Shown here: positions 50,875 to 63,323 of the stretch, one piece after another
How the letters are laid out: each line of letters opens with the position of its first letter
How positions within the stretch are numbered: position 1 is the first letter of the stretch
NCBI GenBank assembly: GCA_023213315.1
Contig: JAKCPI010024858.1
Span: 46,915 to 110,914 of the forward strand
Length of the DNA stretch: 64,000 bases
Origin: Euborellia annulipes
Lineage: Eukaryota > Arthropoda > Insecta > Dermaptera > Anisolabididae
Direction of reading: 5' to 3'
The notes under the pieces: generated by a model
Seen by the model: only the letters and a program-made list of their open reading frames with translations
The model's database searches: none
What the model was told of the DNA's origin: nothing
Made by a program: the position numbers and the translations under genes

Positions 50875-51307
50875 AACAAACAAAGGAATTTACAAAACAA
50901 AAATACTGTTATTACACAAAAAAAGTTTACAAAAACAAATCACTTATTCTACCAAGTTTCTATAAAAGTCTGTGTTCTTGTTTATCTAAATAATCAAACA
51001 TGATCCTAATGCATTATTTCTTATCATCGGATATTTTATCATTGTGATCTAGCTTAATAAGTTCAATGGCAGACGCCGCGCCGGTTGGCACTTCGAACCT
51101 TTCTTATGAAATGACCTGTGAATTTACCGGTAGCGACAACTTATAGCGCACCTCAGCTTTCTAATTTCAATAAGCACAAAATTCCTTTTTCATGGCATGC
51201 AACTCGGTACATACTACATCTCTAACAGAAAATCTCAAAAAATGGCATATACCTCCTTCCACGCTTCAATTTACAAAATGGGTTAAACAATTTAATATAA
51301 AAATAAT

Positions 51308-51520
51308 TTTTTTTTTTTTTTAACACCCCACTTTTTCCCATTCACACATCCATACACACAGTCTTTTCGGCAACTTAGGCCATTTAAGGCTTTAAACGAT
51401 ACCCGTTATTTATAAATATATCAATTGGGGGTCCAGGCATTCTTATTTAAGCCATTTGGTATCCAACCCTTGGTATACAAGGCAGGCGCGCTACCAACTA
51501 CGCCAAGCCCGAGGGCAAAA
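51308..51520 (-). mobile_element. SINE family 1, minus-strand copy
   Basis: A T-run at the left, then the reverse complement of the SINE body and head ending near CAAGCCCGAGGGC. Flanks AAAAATAATTTT and AAAAATAAATTTT are a likely duplication. Confidence 0.65.
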
Positions 51521-51544
51521 ATAAATTTTCATCAAGTAAATTTA

Positions 51545-51648
51545 AAAGAACTTGCAAGAGTAGGCCCTTGAGGTTTCGGGAAAAGCAGCTTCGCGTGCTA
51601 TCTCTGGATAATAAAAGCCTAAATAGCAGAGTTGGCCTCTTAGAGGGT
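51545..51648 (+). other. possible orphan exon, coiled-coil-like
   Basis: The frame reads RPLRFREKQLRVLSLDNKSL and continues with hydrophobic heptads to a donor-like GAGG|GTGAGC at 51649. No matching upstream or downstream exon was found, so it may be chance or a gene fragment. Confidence 0.2.
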
Positions 51649-51769
51649 GAGCAACTTTCCAATGGAATTTCAAAAACTTGCCACCCTCATTCTGAACGTT
51701 TATTAAAGTTAAGGAGAAAGAATCGAGTATCTAAATGCTCTTGGAGAAGGATGATTTAAAAAATTGTAG

Positions 51770-52640
51770 AGTGTTAATATTTACCTTAAATAGATGTACT
51801 CAGAGAATTTCATCCCCCATTGAACAGCATCTGTAAGACAAAATTAAGATTAATATCATGAAAAAATAAAATTTATAATCAATCAAATGAATTTTTTCTT
51901 AAACAGTTTTAATTGAAACTATATTGATTTATTAAACGCATTAAAATATTCTGATTGAAGAACTTAAAATATGCAGTCAAATCTTATTAAAATAATTAAA
52001 GTATTAATAATTTACTAAAATATATTCAATATTTAAATTATATTTTTATTAAACTTAATATTTAATTTATTCAAGTTTAATCAATAAAAGAAACTTTGAA
52101 AAATATGATTATAAGTTTTAATAAGAGAATGAAAGCATTGATAAGTAATTCAATTTTTTTGTTTTATTTTGATTAATTTTATCTAAATTAATATATCAGT
52201 CTATATATAATAACATCTCATGATTCTTTAAAATTATATTTTTAATTCTAAATATAAACATGTAATTCAAAGTAAAAAACATATGTCGAAAATATATTAA
52301 ATTCTTTTACTACTAAATTCATATTCATGTATATAAAAATAAAACTAGGCCCACCCATATTTATATGAACAATCTTAATTTTGATTGTAAAGTTATATTA
52401 ATCGATTTCATATGAGAAAATGCAAAATAAATGTTTGTACGCGTTCGGGACATGTTCTTTTCTTTTGAGAATGATCTTTATTGATCTCTCACTTGTTTTT
52501 CTAAAATAATCTATATTGATTGTCAATATATATGGCTTTATAAGCTTAGTTTAGGGGTCAAGTCATGGACTAAGCAAAGTAGTATGCAAGTTAAGCTGGG
52601 AATGCAAATAAGGGGTTTTCTCAATCTTCTTCAATCGTTC
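51770..52640. other. AT-rich DNA without recognised features
   Basis: No gene, repeat family end or RNA is seen. Confidence 0.4.
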
Positions 52641-52645
52641 CTAGT

Positions 52646-52985
52646 GGCGGATTTAGCCATAAAGGGGCCTGGGCCTGTGATATTAGCGGCACTTAAAATT
52701 GTTAAGTTAAATCAATTATTTATTTTATAATATATGGTAGAAACAGTAGCTCCAAGAATTATTACAAAATGTAATAAAAGTAGGATATATGAAATTTTCA
52801 CTATAAAGGGAGCAAAGGTGCCGCTAACCTAACGCCCAAACTTTGATAAAAGACATTGATATTTATAAGTTCAAAATTATATTAAGATTTGAGTCATCAT
52901 ATGTGTTCTGCCTTCTGAGACAAACATTACTTAAAAAAAGCATTCGGCCCAAGAGCCGCCTCCTCCAGTTGATAAATCTACCAGT
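52646..52985. mobile_element. possible hAT-type MITE, AGTGGCGGATTTAG end
   Basis: The left end AGTGGCGGATTTAG and right end TAAATCTACCAGTG resemble the CAGTGGCG set. No matching 8 bp duplication is seen, so ends are uncertain. Confidence 0.4.
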
Positions 52986-52999
52986 GAATTGTTTCTTAT

Positions 53000-53775
53000 C
53001 ATTGGGTGAAGGTTTGTAATAATATTACCATGTATGAAAAGGTGGGGTGCCACATAAATGCGACAATTTTTTGGGAATGCGATATCTCCAATTATTCAAT
53101 TCCTATAGAAAACTTTCAAACATTATATTGATAAGAAAATAGGTATCAAAATAAAATTAGACACCTTGTTTTTTATTTCTACAATTCCTTCTTCGACATG
53201 TGTAGGAAGAATCTTTTCTTATTGATTAGAGTAGGAAAATGCCTCTTAAAATTGTGTTTCTAAATTAATTTTACATATGTACATTATTGTTTAAAAGTTG
53301 TAGATGCAACTGTGAAAATTTGATTTTTGAAAGATTTCATGATTCTTTTGTACATAAAGAATGAATGTTTGTATATTTACTTATTAATACTTTTATTTGT
53401 AGTGTTTAAAAGTGTTTGATACTCCTTTTATTAGAAACCCAGTCCTTAAGGCGACAATAGGGGAAGAGTTATTTTCCCCCAGGCTGCAGTCACAAGTAAA
53501 TATTATTTTTAAACGTGATTTTATTGTAAATAATTATGATTTACAAGTAGATATATATCTGTATGTTACTTTGCCTTGATGCGATAACACCCGGACAATT
53601 TTTCTAGGTATACTGGTATTTATCAGGAAGAATTTATTTTCGATTTAAAAAATCTAAATTATTAAAATATGTTTATTTGATGGATTCTTTTTGCAGTAAA
53701 AATTCTATTTTGGACAAGACCATAGAATAATATAGGCTAATAGAATGATTAAGTTAAATAAATAATGTATTATTA
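53000..53775. other. intergenic DNA, nothing recognised
   Basis: AT-rich, no splice-supported ORF or repeat ends. Confidence 0.4.
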
Positions 53776-53780
53776 AATAA

Positions 53781-53945
53781 CTAGAAGCCGCCCGCCTTCG
53801 CGTCTAGCCAGGGGGGCTTCGCTCCCCTGGTCCCCCCTCGCCTTTTCTTAGCTATGAGAAGCTGTGCCGCCAGCCTCTAGAGGCGTCTAGACCCCCTCTA
53901 GACGCTTAGCCCCCCTGGACCCTCCTCTCGCCTTTTCTTAATTAT
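53781..53945 (-). mobile_element. Helitron-like 3' end
   Basis: On the minus strand the sequence ends GAAGGCGGGCGGCTTCTAG before TTATT, with GC-rich hairpins (GGGGAGCGAAGCCCCC, GTCTAGACGCC). It shares CCAGGGGG and GGCTAGACG words with 1431-1565. The 5' TC end was not found. Confidence 0.4.
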
Positions 53946-53949
53946 GGGA

Positions 53950-54081
53950 ATTTTTTTTTTTTAAACACCACACTTTTTTCCCATTCACAGTCTTTTCAGC
54001 AACTTAGGCCATTTAAGACTGTTACGATAACCGTTATTATGAATATATACCATATATATTGGGGTCCAGGCTTTCTTACCT
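53950..54081 (-). repeat. SINE family 1, truncated copy
   Basis: A T-run followed by the reverse complement of the SINE body. The head is cut off by the element starting at 54082. Confidence 0.55.
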
Positions 54082-55104
54082 GGGCCCTATTCCATAAACC
54101 TGACAGTGACAGGTGACAATTTGTCGAATACCTGTTTCATAAAAATCCGCTCCGACTTAATTGTCAAGTAAAAAAATGACATTTTTGTTAAATTGTCATG
54201 ACAATTTGTCACTTTTTGGTTTCATAAAATTTCTAGGCTGATAGGTGAATTTTGACATTTGTCACTTTATATTTTTGAAATGATAATTGTCCGGGCAATT
54301 TTTTTTTGTTTGACAATTGTAACAAAATTCTGACAGTAAAAAAAATAATCTAATTTGAAACAATGCTTTGTTTATTTGGTAATATAATATTTAATTAAAA
54401 TATTTATAAATTAAATAAATGAAAATAAGCCTGAATTAAATATGATGTCGATTATTTTTTTTCTATGATAGGTAACTTTTTCGGTTTTTTCTTTCTCCAT
54501 TCTTTTTATTAGCCAAAAATAGAGGAGGCAAAGACAATTTGATTCAGATTTATATAAAAATAACGAAAATGTAGAAGAAATATGAAGGTGACATTAACCT
54601 ATATATATTTTATTTATTCAAAAACTAGGCCTATATTTAAAACAAATATTAAAGCAACTTAAGGAACTTAAAGAATTCTCGGTTGGGGATTATAATATAA
54701 TTTAAAAGAACTTGCAGGGGTCCCGAATTTGCCGGGTTCGAACAGGTTAAGATTCAGCCTGTTTAGAAAAAAAAAAAATTTTTAGAACAACTAGGGAACT
54801 TTTTCGGCTTCGGCTCGGTAAGTTTCGGTCCAAAACCGTTCAGTTCGAAGCGATTGGATATTACTTAAAAAATGAAAATGAACAGCCGAAGGCTGGGTAG
54901 AAGGAAGTAACAAGTGACAAATTTGTATTAACTACAATTTTTTTATGAAACGTGTTGACAATCTTTGCAATTGAACATCTTCTCCCTTTTTTTTTTTTTT
55001 GCTTTTCAGCAGTCGACAATAAAAAAATTATCATAGTGTAAGCTTGACAATTTATGTCAATTTTTGACAATTGTCGCATTTTCAACCTTTATGAAAGACG
55101 GCCC
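54082..55104. mobile_element. GGGCCCTATTCCAT-ended element, copy 3
   Basis: Inverted relative of the 17405 element, with TGACAATTTGTC-type words near both ends. The right end is slightly decayed (ATGAAAGACGGCCC). Confidence 0.6.
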
Positions 55105-55194
55105 AGAATTTTTTTTTTATTTATTTTTTTCAAGCCTTTAGCCCTTGGCCATCGGCACCATTACACTATATACATATAAAATACATAAAGAAAA

Positions 55195-55490
55195 TTATTA
55201 TTACTACGTATTCCAATTCAGTGCATGCTTGAGGATTTGTTTACATTCATAGAATACATAAATGTAAAGAATACATTAATTTGTCTCTATACATTTCCTA
55301 TGGGAGAAATCGTAACTTTAGAAATTAATAACAAAAAAAAAAAAGGAATTTCAGAACCCGAGTATTTTTCCTGGACTCTCCATAACGTCCTCTATAAGAC
55401 TGAAAAATTTCGTTTCGAAATTCCAACGGGAAGTTGGTCAAACAGCGTGCAGACGGACGGACACTCCGCTAAATATATATATATAGATAA
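55195..55490 (+). repeat. dispersed repeat E, copy 2
   Basis: Matches 14747-15003. It is slightly longer in the middle and ends with GACG-GACGGACACTCC. Confidence 0.5.
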
Positions 55491-55587
55491 TTAGTAAAGA
55501 TTATAGTGATACGTCTTTAGAAAAAAATTAAATAGTAGATAGGACGATAAGGAGCTTCCGTTTTCTCTCTCACTACTTCAATTTATT

Positions 55588-55629
55588 TGCAAATATTTCG
55601 GCTCCTATTCAGAGGCCATCTTCCGTGCA
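55588..55629 (-). ncRNA. decayed hammerhead ribozyme
   Basis: Same fold as its partner but with a U-to-G change in the invariant CTGANGA box, which should abolish cleavage. Confidence 0.5.
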
Positions 55630-55672
55630 TATATGAATTTTATGAGAGATTGTAAATTGACAATCTCTCTCA

Positions 55673-55714
55673 TGCACTGAAGATGGCCTCTGTATAGAAG
55701 CCGAAATATTTGCA
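55673..55714 (+). ncRNA. type I hammerhead ribozyme, AUAU stem III
   Basis: TGCA, CTGAAGA (55677-55683), stem II based on GGC/GCC, GAAA (55703-55706), then TAT giving self-complementary AUAU, U17 at 55710 and TGCA closing stem I. Stem II is weaker than in other copies. Confidence 0.6.
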
Positions 55715-55799
55715 AATAATTTGATGTAGGGAGAGAGAAAATGGAAGCTGTTTTTTTTTTCTCCTTATCGTCCTCATCTACGATTCCTTGAGATGCTAA

Positions 55800-57115
55800 T
55801 TTTGCGAGATTCCAGCAGCCACAATTTTGAAGCTATCGATCTGAAATTTTTTTAAAATTAAAACTATTTAAAATATCTACAACTTATAGAAGCCCTTTTT
55901 TTGATTTTCGAAAAAATAAATTTATTTTTTTAAATTAATCGCATTCAAGAAAAGATATTTTTAAAAAAATTCACTCTATATCTTATAGATAATTAAATTA
56001 GTAATCATTGTATTAAAAAATATTTAATTTTTTAACCTTAATTATTTAGCTGGAATCTTTCAAACGAATTGGAATAATTCCCTTGTATTCCTATGGGAAA
56101 AACTAACGCCATCTCTTGCCGCCTAGAGTAACTCGGTAGTGAATCGTCTTCTAACGGCTTTTCGAGACGCGCACCTTAAATCTCGACGGGAAACACAAAT
56201 AGGTAAAAACAAAGTGGTCCACCACCAATATTACTTTGCTACAAATTAGCTATCCCTCATTACCAGTCTATCCCAACAAACTAGAAAATTTGCTACTTTT
56301 TTTTTTATCTTTTCGGTATTTAAGATCATATAGTCCTTTATATCACCTTCAAATTATTTAATAATAATTACCATGAACATATCGGTTAAACTAAGAATGA
56401 TCCACTCATATTTATTTATTGATATATTTAAATCAACTTTCATTGTCTGTCTAAAATCTGAACCCACACCGAATGAAATGTAAAAGGTTTCTTAAAAATT
56501 AGAAATATTTAATTTGATGAAAATTAGATTCAAGTACTATCTTATAATCATCATTCATTGTGGTTCACAACAGTCGTTAGTTTCCAAATAACGATATTTT
56601 AAGCTGGGTCCAAACTGATAAGAATTTGTGTTGTTGTTGCCTCTGCTTCGTCCTGTGTCAGAATGTCAGCCAGTACTTTTATCTATTGAATTTCCAATAA
56701 ATTGTTGAATATTATGATACCTTTGCACCCAATTGTTTGTCATGGTTGTTTATGTTTACTTTTTGTAACCAATACATGTGTATATCTTTTTCCTATCAAT
56801 AAATCTTTTTCGCGTTCTCTCTAATTAAAGCGCTAATTATTTAAAGCAACTCTGCAATAGATATACTGAAGATGTTTAATCAAATATTGCTTTCTTTTGT
56901 GATTTTTTTTTTAATTGCCGAGTAAATTATTACTTCTTCTTTATTAACTACAGGAACATTTTAAATATAATATAAATAATGTTTTTAAAAAAACATCTCA
57001 CACAGCACGCACAACGCAAATTTTTTATCAGATGGCCCAGCTTTAAATGCTTTTTTTCACTAAAAGGATTGTTGAACAATTTTCTAATACAGTCCACATC
57101 AAAAATCATATTACG
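55800..57115. other. intergenic DNA, nothing recognised
   Basis: AT-rich with short ORF shadows only. Confidence 0.4.
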
Positions 57116-57129
57116 AAGTTGTGCTTTTT

Positions 57130-57299
57130 TTTTAAGGTCTTTTTCGGCATCTAAGGCCATTTAGACCCCATCCCTATTTATTTCAAATGATTTGTAGTCA
57201 AATCAAATGAAATAAATTTTTCTCGCTTGGGACGGGAAGCGAGCCCGGGACTCCGGTGCGAGAAGCTAATGTCTTCTCACTGAGCCACGGCTCCCGGGC
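57130..57299 (-). mobile_element. SINE family 2, minus-strand copy
   Basis: On the minus strand: a tRNA-like head (CCGTGGCTCAGTGAGAAG; CCCGGGCTCGCTTCCCG), then GGACGGGAAGCGAG-type body and a GCCGAAAAAGACC end before an A tail. A 14 bp duplication AAGTTG(T/C)GCTTTTT (57116-57129, 57300-57313) flanks it. Confidence 0.7.
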
Positions 57300-57314
57300 A
57301 AGTTGCGCTTTTTA

Positions 57315-59180
57315 CTCAAAAGAGGTTGTGGATGACTGCTTTAGAGTTTCAGTTTTTTTTTGTACTAATTGTATATAAATGGTATATAGTACTGGGAATA
57401 CTGAGATATATACAATTAGTAGCTCTTCGCTTGAATGTCAACTCGGGATTTGTGGCATGAGACCTTTTGTCCAAAAATGGCAGTGCCTACCTGGGAAATA
57501 GCGAGAAAAAAAATTTCAAAAATTTTCCAAATTATATAGAATGACAATAGTTAGAATTAAATTAAACGTTGTTTATAATCGATGATACTGAGAATTTTAT
57601 TTCTAAGTTATTCTCTAAATTGGTTCGATTCTTTTCGGAGTATTTCTTAGTGTATATTAATAATAAAATCTGTAAGAGATTAAAATTAAAATTGATGAAT
57701 AATGGCGCATAATGAGCGTTAAGTATCGCAATTTGACCAAACATGGAGAAACGATGAGATATTTCCAATATCTAATACACTTATCATATGCTAATATTTA
57801 TTTGCTTTCCATAAAAAGATGAGTGTTGAGTGATGGCGATGATGATGATGATGATCCGTTAAGTTTAATTCAAACTCAAATAACATCCCTTTGGAAAATT
57901 AAAAGGAAAAATTAAATTAAAAAATTTCATTCATAGCGTTTTTTATGTCAAATTAATATTAACCATCAAACACCGAAGAGTATAAATAATAAATGTGAAT
58001 CATGAGAAGCAATATTTGGTGTAACAAATTGTGAATATTCACAAAACATTTTACTATTAAAATTATATTAACACCCATTATATATTAGATATATGTATAT
58101 TTTAAGAAGAATATGTTAAGCCAGATTCTGGCCAATAAATAAATATGATAAGCTGTAGCTGGATTCATGCTGGAACTTACTTATTTAGCATAATCGTTGA
58201 ATTCCCAAGATTTCGGTGAGATTTTAAAATATACTCAAGACATGATTGAAAAATCTATTTATTACGAAATCATTGTTCTTTAATAATATGTCACCAGAGA
58301 AAAAAATATAAGAGCTTACATAGAAAAAAGTTGTGGTAGTGTTTAAAAATATCTAAGAAGAACTATGATGCCTAAAATAAAATATTCATAAGAGCTCTCG
58401 ACATGTACAAAACTTACCTCACAAAAGATTCTTTAAAAGGTCCTTGGACGTTGGAGTCGAATTAAAATTGAAATACTGGAAAAGATTGTAGTAACAGGCT
58501 CTTCTGAATGTTCTGTTTGAAATTTTAATAATTTTTCAAAACAAGTCTAATCCCAAGTTTGGTTTTAGGAACCTTATTTTGGCCTTTGTTTCTGGCTAAC
58601 TTTGGTTCGAGAGATCAGATAATTCAAACCAAATTTCAACTGAAAATCATAAGGTTAAAATAAGGTACTAAAAACTTGGGATAACTAACTGATTTTGTTT
58701 TGAAAAATCTTCAATCAATTCTGGTTTTGATTGATGGGAAAAAAGGATGGAAGAGAGAGAAGTCATGAATTAAGTTAAAATTATTTTAGGTGCACATTTG
58801 AAAAATTAAAAAAACCAACTTTTTGGCACATAATTTTAATAAGGAGAATAAAATTATTTGTCAAAAAAGTTAACTGCTTAATTTTTCAAATTGAATATCC
58901 ACTCAACATATCTCTAATTTTAGGTTTGATTAGAGAATTATTGTGGCGGAAATGTTTCAAGGGATCATAAAAATTATGGAACTACTGAGAAATTTATGAT
59001 AATAATATTTCGACTATTATGAAGATAAGCACAAGAGTAGAAATATTTCTTCAATTTTAATATAGATTATATCTATGTATATCATGGTAAATATCATATT
59101 ATCTTACTATAAGGTATAGAATAAAAGATTATTTTTTTCGGCCCAATTTTTCATTTGTTTTGCCCACTTTCACAAGGAAT
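57315..59180. other. intergenic DNA, nothing recognised
   Basis: Contains a GAT trinucleotide run at about 57837-57855. No gene found. Confidence 0.4.
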
Positions 59181-59192
59181 GATAAAAATGAT

Positions 59193-59479
59193 CTTGCAGT
59201 AAGGAAGAAAGAAAAGAGCGATTGCAGCTAAGTTTATTTCGTTTATCGCTTCAAGCCGACGTTTCGGTCAGATATACGACCATCATCAGGGCTGAAGCGT
59301 GTCAACAAAATTCCTCAAAATGTCGAATGACACAATTGTGTAAAAAATATTTTTGGCATTTTATAAGGACCAACAGGCTAAACGAGTCAAATTTAGATTG
59401 ATAAACGAAATAAACTTTGCTGCAATCGCTCTTTTCTTTCTTCCTTACTGCAAGATCTACTCAGCTATCCACCTCACTC
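59193..59479 (-). mobile_element. hammerhead retroelement with 13 bp duplication
   Basis: The element is 287 bp, bounded by TGATAAAAATGAT (59180-59192, 59480-59492). Arms CTTGCAGTAAGGAAGAAAG and their inverse flank one intact minus-strand ribozyme near the left arm. The unpaired 5' head (minus strand) is GAGTGAGGTGGATAGCTGAG. Confidence 0.75.
59248..59298 (-). ncRNA. type I hammerhead ribozyme, nine-pair stem I
   Basis: GCTTCAGCC, CTGATGA (59289-59283), stem II GGTCG-type with GACC, GAAA (59265-59262), ACGT stem III, GTC with the cut after 59258, then GGCTTGAAGC. Stem I has nine pairs with one bulged U, the best stem I in the window. Confidence 0.8.
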
Positions 59480-59839
59480 TGATAAAAATGATTTTAGTTC
59501 CCTATGTGAAATTCAAGTTGTAAAGAACAATATATAAAGAATCCTCTAGATTTCCAGAAAAATATTGGGCTATATAGCTAAGATTTCCATAATTCATTGA
59601 GGCCAGATCCGGACAGACAACGTCCGGGGAGATCTGGAAAATTTTTTGAAAATTTATCTGCATTTTTAGCTATCCTGAGACATGAAAAATATTATCAAAC
59701 TTGGCTTGATTTATATTTTTAAATTAAAAAATAAATATTATGAGGTTAATAAATTACAAATTTATTATAATTAAGGAAACACTATCACTTAAATTCCGTG
59801 AAATATTTACATTCAGTAGAAATAAGTGATTATTTATAT

Positions 59840-60073
59840 CAAGAGCGGATCCAGAAGAATTCTCGGGAGGGGGGCTGGTGTGACTGCTCGCACAGTACAT
59901 AATTTTTTCTTAATTTCGGTAATTTACGGGTGCATTGTGTACTTGCATATATATACAAATCAAATTTTTTAAATTTTATATTAAAAATAAAATTTAATTC
60001 CAAAAAAATTTTTTTTCTCAAATTTGGGGGGGGGGGTAATTACCCCCTTTATATCTCCCTGTATCCGCCCTTG
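59840..60073. mobile_element. hAT-type MITE, CAAGAGCGGATCC ends
   Basis: CAAGAGCGGATCC / TATCCGCCCTTG ends. The flanks ATTTATAT and TATTATAT are a poor 8 bp match. It shares its interior with 50176-50436. Confidence 0.65.
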
Positions 60074-60302
60074 TATTATATTCTGAAGTAAAATTTCCCA
60101 ATTTGGCTACATTTTCGGTTCATATTAGTTAAATCCTGACACTTTTCCAAATCCGGACTGTAGGGGCAAAATCCGGAGATTTGGTATATATATAGCACAA
60201 GTTTACTTAATAAGTAAAATGAATATTTTAATCAGAAACGAAAATAATTAACTCTTCTTTATGATGAGGGTCTTTAGTTTTTTACTTTCTCTTACCCTAT
60301 AT

Positions 60303-60571
60303 GGATCCTGTTATGCAATAGTGTGTCATTTGCCAGCTACCGAGATTTGAGAAAATTAACATTAAAGTTTTTTAGGCCATCTTAAAGTTTTTTGTTTTCA
60401 TTGGATTATATATAATTGTTTTTGTCAATTGTGCAAGTAACATTAAATATAAATTTTTTTAGGACATATTTCATAAAAAATACTATTAATTTTAGCATTT
60501 GAAACAATATTCCGTGCTTAACTCAATTTTTAATTTTTTGGCGCTTGACACACGAATACATAACAGGGTCC
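60303..60571. mobile_element. MITE, CCCTGTTATGCA family, copy 3
   Basis: GGATCCTGTTATGCAATAG / ATACATAACAGGGTCC ends, flanked by ATAT on both sides. Confidence 0.7.
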
Positions 60572-60579
60572 ATATATGA

Positions 60580-61180
60580 AATATATAGAATGTATTGCGA
60601 TCATTTTTTTATAGAATAAATCAAACAAAGTAAATATAAAAATATAAATTTCTTTAAAAAGATGTATATTGAAGAAACAAGGTCTTAGAATGGAAATATC
60701 ATTTCTTTCTTCTCTTTTTATACTGGAATATATAATTGTCTTTTTTAGGAGATTCATTAAAACCATTTTTCTGTTTCCGCTTTGAAATTTTTAAAATATG
60801 AACAAATTTCTTCTATTATCCTTAATCGTTTTTCCATCCCAAAAGAAATGTATTATCAATAATTTGCTCATTTGTTCAGATCCCAACAAAGGATTTCAAA
60901 TAAAATAGCTCATTGGAGTTTATGGAGAACAAAAGAAAATATGAGCAAATAAATAGTCTTGAAGGACGACTCTTCTTCAAAAATATTTTCAAGACTATTT
61001 TTCAAGTTTCTTTTTTTTCGGCTACTGAGTTCATTTAGACCAACATACTAAAATATAGACAATTTAATTTTATATGTTGGGTAAATTCGGTACCGATTGC
61101 TATCCAGTGACGTTCAATTCTTGTTCCTCGGGGGAAGTCTTCACAAAGCTTGGTCTTGATTAACACGAATGGCCTCGACT
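60580..61180. other. intergenic DNA, nothing recognised
   Basis: AT-rich with no supported feature. Confidence 0.4.
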
Positions 61181-61189
61181 GCTGTTCTT

Positions 61190-61560
61190 TTGTTTTTGGA
61201 ATGGGTACATAAGGTCCGAGGACCTATAGTGACCAGTGGTCACATACAGCCAGGAAGAATAGATTTAAAAAAGAAAAAAAGTAGAAGCATAAAGGGGGAG
61301 GGAACTCAATTGCTAGAACTGAGAAAATGCCTGTTGAGATTAGGCTTCAAAGTCTGAAGGTTTTGGGGAAGATAGATGCAGGGAGCTTATTCCAATCACG
61401 GGAGGTCCTAGGGAGAAAGGAAGATTGGAATTGGAATCTTTTCCCCTCTGCTGATAATAGTATTAAATGTTTAAGACAGTTGTGGGCTAGGTTTAATGCA
61501 TGGATATCAGCTAAAGTGTTATAATAATTTCGTATATAGATATCTGTTAAATAAACGAAA
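61190..61560 (-). pseudogene. CR1/L2/jockey-type LINE 3' remnant
   Basis: The minus strand gives SSFLPRTSRDWNKLPASIFP, then a frameshift, and the same 3' UTR words as 42100-42200 (GTCCTCGGACCTTATG). It is a dead copy of the same LINE family. Confidence 0.6.
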
Positions 61561-62290
61561 TGAAAAAAGGAGGCCGAGAAAATAGACTTTTTCCAATACC
61601 TGTAATTGTGTAGTATTGTGTTTAGGTTGTATGATTGTATTATAATATATTATGGTCACCCTCCCCTATTTGGGATGTTATTTTTTCCCGTAATTAAAAA
61701 ATTTAATGTTTAGTATTTTTTAATTAAAGAGGAAATTAAACATGTTACTTAAATAACGTTTTTTTTGATAAACTTGTAAAAATCAAAAGAAAATATTTTT
61801 TATAAGTTACAAAGAGGACTGTACTTTAAAAATAGGTTTGGAAACGAATATTCAAATAATGAAAGAATTTGTTTATTATACTGTAGATTATATTCATATG
61901 AATTAAATTTATAAATATAAAAAATGAAATTTTAAGTAAAATAATTGATTTTGGATTATTTTACCATTTTCAATTTCAAATCGTAAATATTTAATCAATC
62001 AAATTTTTTAAAAGTAACTTTTGAAGATACACTTATATCAAATAATATTACAAAAAATTTATAATTTTGTCCAATATTATATTATTTATAAATAAAAAAA
62101 AAAATATTCAAGATATAGGCTTTAAAATCGAATAAATTAAACCTAAAAAAAATTATATATTTATATAATAAATTTCTATAATTTATGGAAAATAAAATAA
62201 AAATAAAAAAACTATATATCGATATTAATATATTAAAATGATTGGTCAAGTGAGATGATCCAAATAAGTAGTCTAATTTCATTTTCAAAG
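61561..62290. other. intergenic AT-rich DNA
   Basis: No feature recognised. Confidence 0.4.
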
Positions 62291-62295
62291 ACTTA

Positions 62296-62807
62296 GGCCT
62301 GGCGTCCACTGGAAGCAGAAAGCGGCGAAATTTAGTTCGCACGAATACGACGGAAACGCGCGAATAATCCAAACACATTGGCAAATCAGCCCTCGTCCAC
62401 TAGGAGAGTTTCATTCGCGCTAATCGCAACGTATAGTCGCGACCAGCGAACCGATCCAATTTTGTTTGATATTTCGCGCGTTTGAAAGCGTCAAAGGGGC
62501 GGCCATTTTGGCCTTGTAAGGTTATATTTTAAGGCAAGCAGCCAATCTACAATCCTTCATTATAAATATAGATTTCATCATGGATGTTGAATATTAATGC
62601 CATATTGACCTAGCAAGGTTATATTTGACGTTCGCTGTCAGATTAAGTATACTTTATTATAGGTTATGTCAGCCATGTTGAATTCGCAGTTCGCAGGTTT
62701 CTGCTACTAGTGGACGCGCAAGCTTTCGCGACATTCCGCGCGTTAGATTTCGCTTGTTTTCGCCGTTTCGCTGTTCGCTAGTTTCTGCTTCCACTGGACG
62801 CCTAGCC
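62296..62807. mobile_element. PIF/Harbinger-type MITE, GGCGTCCACTGGAAGCAG ends
   Basis: Inverted ends contain GGCGTCCACTGGAAGCAG. The duplication TTA lies at 62293-62295 and 62808-62810. The interior is rich in TTCGC/GCGAA words near both ends and CpG-rich compared with its surroundings. Confidence 0.65.
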
Positions 62808-62810
62808 TTA

Positions 62811-63320
62811 TACTATTACTTTTTTTTACTTGCATTGTTAAAAGCTAGCACCGTAAACTGAGATATTAATATTAATTATCTAATATTCATCGAAACTTTA
62901 ACATCAATTATTTATTTATTACTAATTGTTATTTTTCTCTTTATATTAAAATGAAGTTTTTTTTATATTTTAAATGAAGAATGCACAATTAAAAAAATTA
63001 CAGAGCATTTTGTTTGCAAAGTTTTTTATTTCATAAAATTGATAATGAAAAGGAAACCTTTTTTAATTGAGGTCCCAAGAGTCAAATATGCTCGTTTGGT
63101 TTCGTGAATTTTTTTATTTTTTTCTGACACACATATGTGGGCTAATTACATTAAATATACCTAAATAGGTAGAAACCAGAATAATGCTTGCTTAGAGTCT
63201 AAAATGTTAAATAAAATGGAATAAAAAATTCAAAGTCCACCTGGGATGTGCAAGTGCTTAGAAGGATTTGAAAGGGGAGCGAACTCCCTTCTCTTCCTAT
63301 TCAAACACTAATGATAAAAT
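62811..63320. other. AT-rich DNA downstream of the last exon fragment
   Basis: Nothing recognised beyond possible 3' UTR of the minus-strand fragment at 63324. Confidence 0.35.
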
Positions 63321-63323
63321 AGA

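Larger units (their letters stand above)
55535..55781. mobile_element. palindromic hammerhead element
   Basis: Arms GTAGATAGGACGATAAGGAG / CTCCTTATCGTCCTCATCTA enclose a 247 bp palindrome. The plus-strand ribozyme (55673-55714) is intact. The minus-strand one (55588-55629) has CGGAAGA in place of CTGAAGA. No clear target duplication. Confidence 0.6.
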
